Below, in pieces: positions 1 through 8,024 of a stretch of 32,799 bases of DNA. Source of the DNA: CAIUVD01 sp044338255. Lineage in GTDB: Bacteria > Planctomycetota > UBA11346. The stretch is taken from assembly GCA_044338255.1 (NCBI GenBank), contig JBIILZ010000036.1:1-32799 (forward strand), written 5' to 3'. Made by a program: the position numbers and the translations under genes. The first letter of the stretch is position 1; each line of letters begins with the position of its first letter. Under the pieces are notes generated by a model. That model did no database searches and was not told the origin of the DNA. It saw only the letters and a list, made by a program, of their open reading frames with translations.

Positions 1-267
1 GTGGCCCGGCCCGTGGGTATTCACGTGCGGGGCCACGGCAGCATTGGCTGTTCGACAGCGTCGGCAGTACGAGAGACGTGGAGCGTACAGGGCGCCCGTA
101 TGGCCGGGGCGGCCGGCTATGTCCAACACATCTGGGTTCTGCCCATGACCCGCGATCCCTGGAGCCAACTACGGGGCGGATAGACAATGGGGGCGGCGAA
201 TGGTTACTTTAGGTCGCGGTTTTTTGCAGCTCCATTCGAGGATGCAGCCCGGGGGCCGCGACGGCCA
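1..267. other. Left-edge non-coding stretch, no supported gene
   Basis: No convincing protein gene is visible here. The open frames have no recognisable motifs and no good ribosome binding site. The first 36 bases can fold into a hairpin: bases 1-7 pair perfectly with 30-36, and 12-15 pair with 22-25 inside it. Further short inverted repeats follow up to about base 115. I could not match this to a known RNA family. It lies downstream of the STAS gene, so it may hold the 3' end of that transcript or part of a gene cut by the window edge. Confidence 0.3.
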
Positions 268-762
268 CTATTGCAGCTTGGCCAGATCAGCTTCCAAAGC
301 GGTGATAAATGCCGCGAATTTAGCGTGGTTGGCCTCGTTCATCCCGGCCAGGGCGTGGTGCGCACGACGGATGACTTCCATGCGCTGCATCGCCCCCACC
401 GCCACGCATCCTTCACCGAGATCAACGAAAGTGATCTCCGGCGACTGGCACCGCGGCAATACTGGCAGAACCTCGGACACACCGAGCATATCCAATAATT
501 TACTGCACAATTCCGAAGGATTCACCACTACCAAGCGACGCGCCTCGGCCTTCATCACAGCCGAGGTACCCACCAACAGGCCCATGAAGGTACTGTCCAT
601 GCCGGTACACTGTGCCAGGTCGACACAGATCATCTGCAGATCGCTATGGACTTCCGACTGGAACAAAGCGTCCAGGATCGGCGCGTTCTTCATATTGGCC
701 AAGCCGCTGGCCTGGACATAGAGGTTATTCCGATCACGCGCGACACGAAATCCACTGGCCAC
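268..762 (-). CDS. STAS-domain protein, anti-sigma factor antagonist-like
   Basis: A 164-aa soluble protein with a STAS domain over roughly residues 10-110. The segment around residues 44-63 (ICVDLAQCTGMDSTFMG) matches the core of SpoIIAA/RsbV-type anti-sigma factor antagonists. The Ser57 position of the DS-T motif corresponds to the serine phosphorylated by the partner kinase in that family. In the family, unphosphorylated antagonist binds an RsbW/SpoIIAB-like kinase and frees a sigma factor; no such partner lies in this window. At 164 aa it is longer than the usual ~110 aa, with about 50 extra C-terminal residues of unknown role. The start is GTG at 762, preceded by an AGGCGG-like site, only 2 bp after the recN stop, which suggests co-transcription with recN. 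The STAS assignment is strong; the partner and regulated process are unknown. Confidence 0.8.
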   Translation of the reverse strand: MASGFRVARDRNNLYVQASGLANMKNAPILDALFQSEVHSDLQMICVDLAQCTGMDSTFMGLLVGTSAVMKAEARRLVVVNPSELCSKLLDMLGVSEVLPVLPRCQSPEITFVDLGEGCVAVGAMQRMEVIRRAHHALAGMNEANHAKFAAFITALEADLAKLQ

Positions 763-764
763 TG

Positions 765-2510
765 CTACCGCCTATCTTTGAACGTAACTTTAGCCGATTT
801 TTTAGCCGGGCCACTGAGAGATTTCGGTAACGCCACGGCAACGTCGGCGACACTCGCGGCAGCTTTTAATAGTTCACGGGCTTGAGCCAAAGCTGCGGCA
901 CCGCCGCCAAGCATGTCGGCGATTTCCGCCTCACGTTCAGCCGCGGCGATCTCCAGGACTTCGACCACCGTCTGGTCTTGGCCCTGATGCTTGCGCACGG
1001 CATATTGACGCAGGCCACAAGCCGCTACCTGAGGTGTATGAGTCACAACGAGAACGGTACGATCCTGTCCCAAACGTGCAAGTTTTGCTCCGATGATCGA
1101 CCCCAAGCGACCGCCAACACCACTATCCACTTCGTCGAAGACCATCAATGGAATACGGTCAGTGGTCGCCAGGGCCGCCGAGAGTGCCAACATCAACCTT
1201 GAGGCTTCACCACCGGAGGCGATATCGCGGATCGATCCGGGTTTCTGCCCTGGATTGGTACACACCCGCAGTTCCTGACGCACGGTGCCGTGGACGGTCG
1301 GCTCGCCGGCCTCTTCATGTCCATGTGGCTCGCTGAGCTGGATCGTGGCCCGTGGCATACCCAGCTCGCCGAGCAAGGCATGGACCGTCTTGGCGAGCCG
1401 GACGAAAGCTTCGCGTCGCGATTGCGCCAGGCGCGTACCCAGGGTGGATCGCTCCGCCGTTGCCGCCTGGAGCTGGGCCGCCAGTTGCATCCGACGCTCG
1501 CCGACGCCGGCGAGCTCCACCAATCGTTGTGCGATGGCATCCCAAGCGGCAAACATGGCCTCTTCGCTCGGACCATGCTTGCGCAGGATATCGTTCCAGG
1601 CATCGAGTCGTTCTTCGACCCGTGCCAGTTCCGCAGGATCGGCACTGATCCCCTCTGCAGCCTGACCGGTATGCGCCGCCGCATCACGCAGGTGTTCGAG
1701 AGCCAAGACCAGCGACTGATGCGTGGCCTGCAAGCGTGGGTCGGGGGCTCCCTCAAGACGCCGCACGAGTCGACCAACCACCGTCACCAGGGCATCGTCC
1801 CGCTCGCTGAGGATCTGGGCGGCATGTTCTGCCTGATCGCGCCAGGTGCCGGCAGCAGAGAGCAAAGCATGTCGACGTTCAAGCTCGGCGAATTCCCCGC
1901 GTTTGGGAGCCAGTTGCTCAAAGGCGGCCGCCTGGAACGAGAGATAATCCTGTTCTTTGAGGCTTTCGCGTTCGCCGCCGTCGATGTCCGTCAATTCACG
2001 GCCGAGTCGCACCGCCGAGGCATGCGCCGTACGGTAGGCACTCAGTAGGGCCTCATGGCCGGCGAAGGAATCGATCAGCTCCAACTGCACGCCCGGATCG
2101 GCGAGACGGATCGGCTCATGCTGAGCATGCAGATCGATCAGCTGATCGGCAGCCGTGCGCAGGGTGCCGACGGTGACCGGCAGATCGTTGATCCACGCTT
2201 GCGAACGACCGTTTTCAGCAATGCGCCGACGTAGAATGACCTGTCCATCGTTGATCGGCACCTGGGTCAGCCCAGCAATACGCTCAGCGCGTTCCTCACT
2301 TACCTGAAAAACGGCGCTGACCGTGGCGGCATCCGCCCACCTGCCAACCAGACCCGTCCGTACGCGGGCACCCGAGACGATATCAATGGCGTCCAGGAGC
2401 AGGCTTTTGCCGGCTCCGGTTTCGCCACTGATGACCACCAGGCCCTCTCCTGGGCGGAGATGGGCCCGTTCAACGATGATGAGGTTTTGGACTGTTAATT
2501 CCGCCAGCAT
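765..2510 (-). CDS. recN: DNA repair protein RecN
   Basis: An SMC-like ATPase that acts in recombinational repair of DNA double-strand breaks. The N-terminal half-ATPase carries Walker A GETGAGKS at about residues 29-36. A long coiled-coil middle follows. The C-terminal half has the ABC-type signature region IRDIASGGEASRLMLAL, then Walker B LMVFDEVDSGVGG near 459-467 and a VVTHTPQVAA switch region. The length of 581 aa is slightly above the ~553 aa of the E. coli protein. I chose ATG at 2510 because AGGTGA lies 5 nt upstream; a GTG at 2519 lies inside that ribosome binding site and would only add three residues. The gene lies 52 bp after the TPR gene and 2 bp before the STAS gene, so the three may form one transcript. 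No LexA-box-like element was recognised. Confidence 0.96.
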   Translation of the reverse strand: MLAELTVQNLIIVERAHLRPGEGLVVISGETGAGKSLLLDAIDIVSGARVRTGLVGRWADAATVSAVFQVSEERAERIAGLTQVPINDGQVILRRRIAENGRSQAWINDLPVTVGTLRTAADQLIDLHAQHEPIRLADPGVQLELIDSFAGHEALLSAYRTAHASAVRLGRELTDIDGGERESLKEQDYLSFQAAAFEQLAPKRGEFAELERRHALLSAAGTWRDQAEHAAQILSERDDALVTVVGRLVRRLEGAPDPRLQATHQSLVLALEHLRDAAAHTGQAAEGISADPAELARVEERLDAWNDILRKHGPSEEAMFAAWDAIAQRLVELAGVGERRMQLAAQLQAATAERSTLGTRLAQSRREAFVRLAKTVHALLGELGMPRATIQLSEPHGHEEAGEPTVHGTVRQELRVCTNPGQKPGSIRDIASGGEASRLMLALSAALATTDRIPLMVFDEVDSGVGGRLGSIIGAKLARLGQDRTVLVVTHTPQVAACGLRQYAVRKHQGQDQTVVEVLEIAAAEREAEIADMLGGGAAALAQARELLKAAASVADVAVALPKSLSGPAKKSAKVTFKDRR

Positions 2511-2562
2511 GGCGGTCACCTGTAGCAGATAGGGTCAGTTTAACCACCCCTATTTCACCCTC

Positions 2563-4296
2563 TTACGGAGTCGGTGCCGTGGTCGGCAGAGGCTCGGCGA
2601 CCGGCAAGGCTGGGGGTAGGGGCTCGGCAGCGGGAATCGCATCCGGCATCTGAGCCGGAAGGCTCGGATCGACCATCACGGGAGCGGGTGGGGTAACGAC
2701 GGCAGGTGCGGCCGGAACGGTGTCGATCGGGGCCTCCGTGGTCGGAGCGGTCATGGTCGGAGCGGCAACAGTCGGATCGGCAACAGTCGGAGCTGCAACA
2801 GTCGGAGGTACAATAGTCGGAACCACCGTAGTCGGAGCCGCCGCAGGCGCAGTGACTGTCAGCAACTTATTGAGCTGTTCAGCACCCGCGGTATCGCCCA
2901 GAGCCGTGAGCTTTTCAGCCGCCATCTTCGCGTCGTCGAGGTGATTCATGGTCACGCTCAGCAAGCCCAGGGCGCTCCAGGCACTGGCGAGATGATTGTT
3001 CATCTGCACCGCTGCCCGATAACGGGCCAGGGCCAGCTCAACGGTGGCGGGCTGGCGAACGGTGCCGACCTGGATTTCCGCACCGGCCTTGGCGGCAGCT
3101 TCGATCACCTGTCCCGAAAGGACGAGGATCTCGGCGTCGCCGGGGTTCAAGCGCAAGGTGATATCATACTCACGCAAGGCCGTCGACAGATCCTGGCCAG
3201 CCGTGGGGCCGCCTTTGAGTCCGCGGTGATAGTAGGCGCTGGCGATGGCGCGATGGATGCGGAAATCCTTGGGGGTGAGGTCGATGGCTTTCTTCAGCGC
3301 ATCGATGGCCTCGTCGCTACGTCCCTGCTGATCGAGGATGCGCCCAAGGTACCAACGCACTTCCGCATCCGCCGGGCGTAAGCGTACGGCATTGTCGCAA
3401 TGGCGGCGAGCCTCATCGAATTGCCCCATACCAGCGAGGCTGATGCCGAGCACGGCATAGGCTTCACCATTGGCGGGGTTGTAGGTCAGGGCCTTGCGGG
3501 CGTTGTCGACCGCCGCCTGACGCTGCGTCGCATCCGTACGCTCAGCCAATTCGCTCTGCGCTTTGGCGAGCAGGGCGTACAGTTGCGCGCGATCCTCATT
3601 AGGCAAATGGCCATCGCCCATCGCCTTGTTCACGGCACTGCCGATGACGGCAGCGGCCTCGGCAAAGCGACCAGCATCGATGAGATTACTGCCGCGCAGG
3701 GTAGAGATCTCAATCTGCGCCGGCACCGGCAGATCACTGGTGAGGGCACTAGCGAAATGCTCTTCGGCGAGATCACGCGCCCCATCACCGATCAGGGCCA
3801 GAGCCTGCTCGACATGGTATATCGCGGCGTCGGTGAACTGGCCGCCTTTGATCGGACGGATCTCAATGACCTCGATTTGCGGCACGCCCTCGACGACGTC
3901 CTTGACCACGCCGGCGATCTCGAGCTGTTGGTATTTGCGCAGGCTGGTCGAACGTGTTGGGGTGATGCGATCCTTGGCGATGAACACCGTCGTCACCACA
4001 TCGGCGCGCGCTTCCGGTTGCCATAGCTTGGCACGATCATCCCAGATCGCGATCGCCGCGAAACGTTCCGGACGGAAACTGGTGCGCTCGAAATCGAAGA
4101 GATCGGTCACCGCCGCGAAGGTGCAGCGGAATTTGACCTTGGCATCGCGCAAGGATTCGGGATTCATCAAAACAGTCGTCAACTCGATGGGGAACAATCC
4201 ATCGCCATCCACTTTCGGAGCATCGGCTGCCGCCAAAGGCATCGACAAGGTTAAGACGAGAGCCAGCATTCCGCCGAGGGGACGATGAAGACGCAC
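2563..4296 (-). CDS. Secreted TPR-repeat protein with Pro/Thr-rich tail
   Basis: A 577-aa exported protein. A signal peptide is clear: basic MRLHRP, then a hydrophobic stretch ending near LAAADA, so cleavage around residue 26 is likely. Residues ~30-150 form a globular domain I do not recognise. About 160-460 contain tetratricopeptide repeats, for example the AYAVLGISLAGMGQFDEARR and VRWYLGRILDQQGRSDEAID types. The last ~110 residues are low-complexity Pro, Ala, Val and Thr with APTVxxPTV repeats, likely an extended periplasmic linker. I chose GTG at 4296 because AAGGAG stands 6 nt upstream; an in-frame GTG at 4320 has no such site. The gene sits between dnaA and recN on the same strand. TPR domains usually scaffold protein complexes, but no specific partner can be inferred. 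Confidence 0.85.
   Translation of the reverse strand: MRLHRPLGGMLALVLTLSMPLAAADAPKVDGDGLFPIELTTVLMNPESLRDAKVKFRCTFAAVTDLFDFERTSFRPERFAAIAIWDDRAKLWQPEARADVVTTVFIAKDRITPTRSTSLRKYQQLEIAGVVKDVVEGVPQIEVIEIRPIKGGQFTDAAIYHVEQALALIGDGARDLAEEHFASALTSDLPVPAQIEISTLRGSNLIDAGRFAEAAAVIGSAVNKAMGDGHLPNEDRAQLYALLAKAQSELAERTDATQRQAAVDNARKALTYNPANGEAYAVLGISLAGMGQFDEARRHCDNAVRLRPADAEVRWYLGRILDQQGRSDEAIDALKKAIDLTPKDFRIHRAIASAYYHRGLKGGPTAGQDLSTALREYDITLRLNPGDAEILVLSGQVIEAAAKAGAEIQVGTVRQPATVELALARYRAAVQMNNHLASAWSALGLLSVTMNHLDDAKMAAEKLTALGDTAGAEQLNKLLTVTAPAAAPTTVVPTIVPPTVAAPTVADPTVAAPTMTAPTTEAPIDTVPAAPAVVTPPAPVMVDPSLPAQMPDAIPAAEPLPPALPVAEPLPTTAPTP
2741..2845 (-). repeat. 15-bp tandem repeat in the TPR gene, about 7 units
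   Basis: Seven consecutive 15-bp units, each beginning gtcgga on the plus strand, start at 2741, 2756, 2771, 2786, 2801, 2816 and 2831. The units diverge in their second half. They encode the degenerate APTVxxPTV pentapeptide repeats in the tail of the secreted TPR protein. Because 15 is a multiple of 3, a change in copy number would alter tail length without shifting the frame. Confidence 0.85.
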
Positions 4297-4325
4297 AGGA
4301 ATCTCCTTCCGCAGCAACACGTGCC

Positions 4326-4358
4326 GGACGGGGTTGCGTGCGATGCTAACCCCCGTCC
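4326..4358 (-). terminator. GC-rich hairpin between dnaA and the TPR gene
   Basis: An inverted repeat with 8-bp arms (4326-4333 and 4351-4358, GGACGGGG against CCCCGTCC) and a 17-nt loop lies in the 153-bp gap downstream of dnaA. It has no T-run on either side, so it is not a canonical Rho-independent terminator. It could slow transcription or stabilise a 3' end. No other feature was recognised in this gap. Confidence 0.3.
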
Positions 4359-4449
4359 CCGCCTACTACAAGAGGCGCTAGACAGGCCACCGGTCGCGCC
4401 GACGACACGCCCTCCGGGAGAGCCGCAGATCGCACGCTAAGATCGGACC

Positions 4450-5856
4450 TCAACCGCGCTTGGCGCGCAGCAGCAGATCGACCAGGAACTCATCCAAGGC
4501 CTTCTCATGGATCCGATATTTCTTCACCTGCGCACAGGCGTAGATCACATTCGTGTGGCCAGCATCGAATTCCCGACCAACCGCCGCATAAGAACCGCCG
4601 GTGGCGAGCTTCATGACATACATGGCCACATGACGCGCGGTCGACAGCGGACCAGCACGTCCTTTGCCCAGCAGTTCTTTGACATCGACCCCGTAATGAT
4701 CCGCGACTTCACGGAGGACGATCTGGGTCAAGGTTTCGCCGGGATTGCGCTCGATGAGATCGGCGAGCGCCTGGCGGGCGAGGGCGGGGTCGATGTCGCG
4801 GCGGAAACTGCGCGCATAGGAGACCAGCTTGTTAACCGCGCCTTCAAGCTCACGGACATTGTCGGTGATGTGCTCAACCACGTAATCAACGACCTCATCG
4901 GGCACCAGCATGCCTTGCGAGGTCGCCTTGGCGCGCACCACTTCACGGCGCAAGGTGGCGTCGGGCTTTTGCAGCTCGACCACCAGGCCGCCGATGAAAC
5001 GGCCGACGAAACTGGCCTCAAGGTACTTGATGTCGCGCGGGCTGGCATCAGAGGTGAAGACCACCTTACGGCCCTGCTCGCTCAAAGCGTTGAAGGTCGC
5101 GAACAGCTCATTGGTGGTGTTCGGCTTGGCCCCTTGGCTGAGAAAATGGATATCGTCGAGCAGCAGCAGGTCGGCATGCCGCATCTTGACACGGAAGGCA
5201 TTGATGGCCTTCGGACCGGCGCCCAGCGCCAGCAGCCATTCGTTGGTGAACTGCTCGCAGCGCAGGTACTGGACCTTGGCGCTGGGGTAGCGCTCCTTGA
5301 AGGCCAAGGCCAGACCCTGGGCCAAGTGCGTCTTACCGAGACCGGATTTTCCGTGGATGAAGACCGGATTGACACTCGCATCCGGCTGATCGAGAACCTG
5401 CCGCATCGCATCGTAGGCCTGACGATTGGCCGAGCCGACGACGAAGGTGTCGAGCAGTTTGAAACCCTGGCCCCAACTCGCCGCCGCCCGCGCGGTGCGC
5501 TCGGTGACGGGTGCCGCCGGGCCGGCGGGTTGCGCTTCCGTTGGCGACACCTGGGCTTCACGTTTGCGCCGTTCGTGTTCCCGCAAGGCCGTGCCGGTGA
5601 CATGGCCGCGCACCTGCAGCACTTCCGTGCCCATGAGTTCGCTGGCGGCAGCGATGATCGCCGGGGCCAAGCGATTACTGACGGTGTAACTGAACAAGGG
5701 ATTCGGGCACTCGAGCACGAGCGTGCCATCGACGAGATCGATGGGCTGGACCTTCACGGGATCCAGCCACACGTCGACCGCCTTCCCATGCGCCGGACGT
5801 AAACGCTCAAGCACCGTCGGCCACAAGGCAATGATCTCTGGAGTAGAAACAGGCAT
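4450..5856 (-). CDS. dnaA: Chromosomal replication initiator protein DnaA
   Basis: A 468-aa AAA+ ATPase that binds DnaA boxes at oriC and opens the duplex. Domain I spans about residues 1-85. A variable linker (~90-130) follows, then the AAA+ domain with Walker A GKSGLGKT at 169-176, Walker B LLLDDIHF near 231-238 and the arginine-finger region FVGRFIGGL. The C-terminal DNA-binding domain has STARHVAMYVMKLATG and then GHTNV at 433-437. Most bacterial DnaA proteins have DHTTV there, so the usual Asp is Gly and the second Thr is Asn. It could be the sole DnaA or a paralogue. No dnaN, gyrase gene or cluster of TTATCCACA boxes is seen nearby, so oriC is probably elsewhere. The ATG at 5856 has no clear Shine-Dalgarno sequence. 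The length and domain order are normal for the family. Confidence 0.95.
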   Translation of the reverse strand: MPVSTPEIIALWPTVLERLRPAHGKAVDVWLDPVKVQPIDLVDGTLVLECPNPLFSYTVSNRLAPAIIAAASELMGTEVLQVRGHVTGTALREHERRKREAQVSPTEAQPAGPAAPVTERTARAAASWGQGFKLLDTFVVGSANRQAYDAMRQVLDQPDASVNPVFIHGKSGLGKTHLAQGLALAFKERYPSAKVQYLRCEQFTNEWLLALGAGPKAINAFRVKMRHADLLLLDDIHFLSQGAKPNTTNELFATFNALSEQGRKVVFTSDASPRDIKYLEASFVGRFIGGLVVELQKPDATLRREVVRAKATSQGMLVPDEVVDYVVEHITDNVRELEGAVNKLVSYARSFRRDIDPALARQALADLIERNPGETLTQIVLREVADHYGVDVKELLGKGRAGPLSTARHVAMYVMKLATGGSYAAVGREFDAGHTNVIYACAQVKKYRIHEKALDEFLVDLLLRAKRG

Positions 5857-5918
5857 CGTGGATGAATTTATTCAGCGCTCTGAAGATGGTTGGCGTACAG
5901 GGTCGTGTTCATGCGGTC

Positions 5919-5933
5919 GCCGGCTCAGCCGGC
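5919..5933 (-). other. Perfect hairpin containing the PfkB gene stop codon
   Basis: Two 6-bp arms (GCCGGC and GCCGGC, each self-complementary) flank a three-base centre that is the stop codon of the PfkB-type gene (5925-5927). It has no T-run and sits 63 bp before dnaA. It may affect transcript stability or readthrough into dnaA, but GC-rich palindromes also arise by chance in this genome. Confidence 0.3.
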
Positions 5934-7082
5934 GGCCTCGCGCAGAAAGGCCGCAGCTTGCGCGCGGGTCGGTGATTCGGCGGTGCGCACATAGTGGCCG
6001 CTGGTGGCCCCACCGATCTGCAGGCATTGCGCCGGCGCGATCCCCAACATCAGGCCGGTGAGGAAACCGGCATTGAAATGATCACCGGCACCGGTGGTGA
6101 TCTTCGGCTTGGCGACCCAGAAGCCGTCGGCACTCGCGGATCCGCCAAGGTCCGGACCGGAACCAGGCAACTGCCAAGCGACGGCGGAGGCGCGCACGAG
6201 GTGGCACATCACGTAGGAGATCTTGAGCTGCTCGCGAATCAGCACGCAGGCGCGCTCGGCGGCTTCCCACTCGTTGTCTGCCGTTGGCCAAGCGATCCCG
6301 AGCAGGTCGCAGATCTGCCGGCATTCGGCTTCGTTCAGGCCGAGCACGACGTCGGCGAACTGCTGCAATTTCTGGAGTGCCGCCAAGGCCTCGGTGAGAT
6401 CGCCGCGGGTGCGCTTGGCGGGGTCGGCAAGATCGATGAACCACAGCGGACGATCGGCACGCAATCCCGGGAGGATCTCGGCGGCAAGGTGCTCCCAGAT
6501 CGCGGTCAGTTCCAGGGTCATCGTCCAGTTGACGGTGGCGATGGCCCGTGGCTCGCGCAGCAGCTGCTTGAGACCCGCGACGCCACCGACCGCGGCCAGC
6601 AAGCGCGGGTAGGAAACAGCATCGAGCGGAAAGAGTTTGCCGAGCATCAATTTGCCGTCACCGAACTCGAGCGCATCGGTGACCGCCGGCGAGCCCAGCG
6701 AGATGACCTTCGTCGCCCGTTCGGCGAGCGCTGAGAACACCGGATCGATGACCGGTGCCCCGAGGATGCCGACGGCCGTGACCTGGCAGCCGTGACTGCA
6801 CAACGAGTTAGCCATGATCGGACCATTACCGCCGATCTTGCTCTGCTTGGTCACCAATTCGAAATTCGCACTTTTGCCGGCAGCGGCGCTGATCTTGGCA
6901 CCGAGCTCGGCGATGGTCGCGGTCGAGGTATAGACAGCACGACTTTCGCGGGTGGCCACGACATCGATGATATGATCGATAAACCCGTCAAAACCAACCA
7001 TGACCCCGGGCTGGGTGGTCGCCGGAAGTGCCTCGAGGGCGGCGGCGGCCGAGCGGCAAAGGTCGGCATAACGATGGGCCAT
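5925..7082 (-). CDS. PfkB/ribokinase-family sugar kinase
   Basis: A 385-aa cytoplasmic kinase of the ribokinase (PfkB) fold, which transfers phosphate from a nucleotide to a sugar or nucleoside hydroxyl. Near the N-terminus is VGFDGFIDHIIDVV, followed by a glycine-rich IGGNGPIMANSL segment typical of the substrate-binding region. The C-terminal signature GAGDHFNAGF is at about 331-340; its Asp is the catalytic base in the family. It is longer than ribokinase (~310 aa). I took the ATG at 7082 because GGAGA lies 8 nt upstream; a GTG at 7088 is too close to that site. It lies between the mtnB-like gene and dnaA on the same strand. The substrate cannot be told from sequence; a methylthioribose or other pentose link to the neighbouring MtnB-like gene is only a possibility. 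Confidence 0.85.
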   Translation of the reverse strand: MAHRYADLCRSAAAALEALPATTQPGVMVGFDGFIDHIIDVVATRESRAVYTSTATIAELGAKISAAAGKSANFELVTKQSKIGGNGPIMANSLCSHGCQVTAVGILGAPVIDPVFSALAERATKVISLGSPAVTDALEFGDGKLMLGKLFPLDAVSYPRLLAAVGGVAGLKQLLREPRAIATVNWTMTLELTAIWEHLAAEILPGLRADRPLWFIDLADPAKRTRGDLTEALAALQKLQQFADVVLGLNEAECRQICDLLGIAWPTADNEWEAAERACVLIREQLKISYVMCHLVRASAVAWQLPGSGPDLGGSASADGFWVAKPKITTGAGDHFNAGFLTGLMLGIAPAQCLQIGGATSGHYVRTAESPTRAQAAAFLREAAG

Positions 7083-7279
7083 GGTCACTTCTCCAACATC
7101 TCTGCACGGCGGCAGTCATGGGAGGGGCGACAGTACCCGCTCGACCTCTTCCGCAAGAAGGAGTTCATGCAGCACCAATCAGCCTTGCGTCACCGCTGCC
7201 AAGCACGCCATTCAGGACTTGACGAAGGCATTTTTCGTTTCCGCTAATCCCGCTACTGCGGAATCCCGGCGGTGAATAA

Positions 7280-7909
7280 TTACAGCTGGCGCACGCCGGC
7301 GGAGCGCGACAGCAGGCTCACCCGGCTCAACCATTCAACCGCTTCCAGGTGGCGGGCGGCGGCCGACGGCGTCCGTCCCCAGGCATAGACCCCATGCCCG
7401 CGGACCAGCAGTGCCGGCACCCAGCTCTCGTCGTTGGCGGCGATGGCCAAGGCCGCCACCGCGCGCGCGGCCAGCTCACCCATATCCTGGCTGTTGTCGA
7501 TCACCGCCAGGCGTCGCGTGCAGTCATGGGTCACCGTGCCGGTGAAGGCCTTCTGCATCTCGATGCCACGGAAGGCGACCACGGCTTCGGCATCCAGACT
7601 CAAAGCCACGGCGTGGACCGGGTGGCCATGCATCACCGCGCCGCAGCCGCTGTGCTGATAGAGGGCAATGTGCAGCAGCGTTTCGTCGGACGGCTTGCGC
7701 CCGTCGCCCCCCTGCGGCTTGCCATCGGCACCGACGGCGATGAAGGACGCGGGAGTCATGGAGGTCTTATCGACCCCCGACGGGCTCATCGCGATCAGCA
7801 ACGGTTCCCGCTGTACCAGGACGCTGCTGTTGCCGGCGGTGCAGGCCATGAATCCGAGATCGGCGATGCGTTTGGTTTCGTGGGCCAGGAGCAACAAAGG
7901 ATCAGCCAT
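7280..7909 (-). CDS. mtnB: Class II aldolase-fold protein, probable methylthioribulose-1-phosphate dehydratase
   Basis: A 209-aa protein of the class II aldolase/adducin fold. AGNSSV is at about 25-30, SGVDKTSM at 44-51, KPSDETLLH at 72-80, and zinc-ligand histidines are seen in MHGHPVH (His94, His96) and RGHGVYAWG (His172). The C-terminal VYAWGRTPSAAARHLEAVEWL is characteristic of MtnB, which dehydrates 5-methylthioribulose 1-phosphate in methionine salvage. No other mtn gene lies in the window, so a different phosphosugar substrate (a fuculose-phosphate aldolase-like role) remains possible. I chose ATG at 7909, which gives the normal family length; the frame stays open to 8005 but that stretch overlaps the terminator-like hairpin after enolase. 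The 197-bp gap to the PfkB gene shows no further gene. Confidence 0.75.
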   Translation of the reverse strand: MADPLLLLAHETKRIADLGFMACTAGNSSVLVQREPLLIAMSPSGVDKTSMTPASFIAVGADGKPQGGDGRKPSDETLLHIALYQHSGCGAVMHGHPVHAVALSLDAEAVVAFRGIEMQKAFTGTVTHDCTRRLAVIDNSQDMGELAARAVAALAIAANDESWVPALLVRGHGVYAWGRTPSAAARHLEAVEWLSRVSLLSRSAGVRQL

Positions 7910-7960
7910 GGGATCATCCGAAACGAAGATGCGGGGAGCGGAATCCGCACTCTGCAAACG

Positions 7961-7991
7961 GAAGAACCCGGAGCAACGCCCCGGGTTCTTC
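7961..7991 (-). terminator. Strong hairpin downstream of enolase
   Basis: Perfect 11-bp arms (7961-7971 GAAGAACCCGG with 7981-7991 CCGGGTTCTTC) and a 9-nt loop lie 34 bp beyond the enolase stop. Reading in the direction of transcription, the stem is followed by a weak CGTTTG rather than a long T-run. It most likely ends or attenuates enolase transcription before the mtnB-like gene. Confidence 0.6.
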
Positions 7992-8024
7992 GCCGTCATC
8001 CGCAATCGTGGATGAGTTGGATAC

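Noticed and set aside
4507..5802. A 431-codon open frame antisense to dnaA
   Set aside because: It mirrors dnaA exactly, has no family motifs and no ribosome binding site; long antisense frames are common in GC-rich genes.
5857..5875. DnaA-box-like TCATCCACG just before the dnaA start
   Set aside because: Two mismatches from TTATCCACA and only a single copy, so not enough to claim an autoregulatory box or origin.
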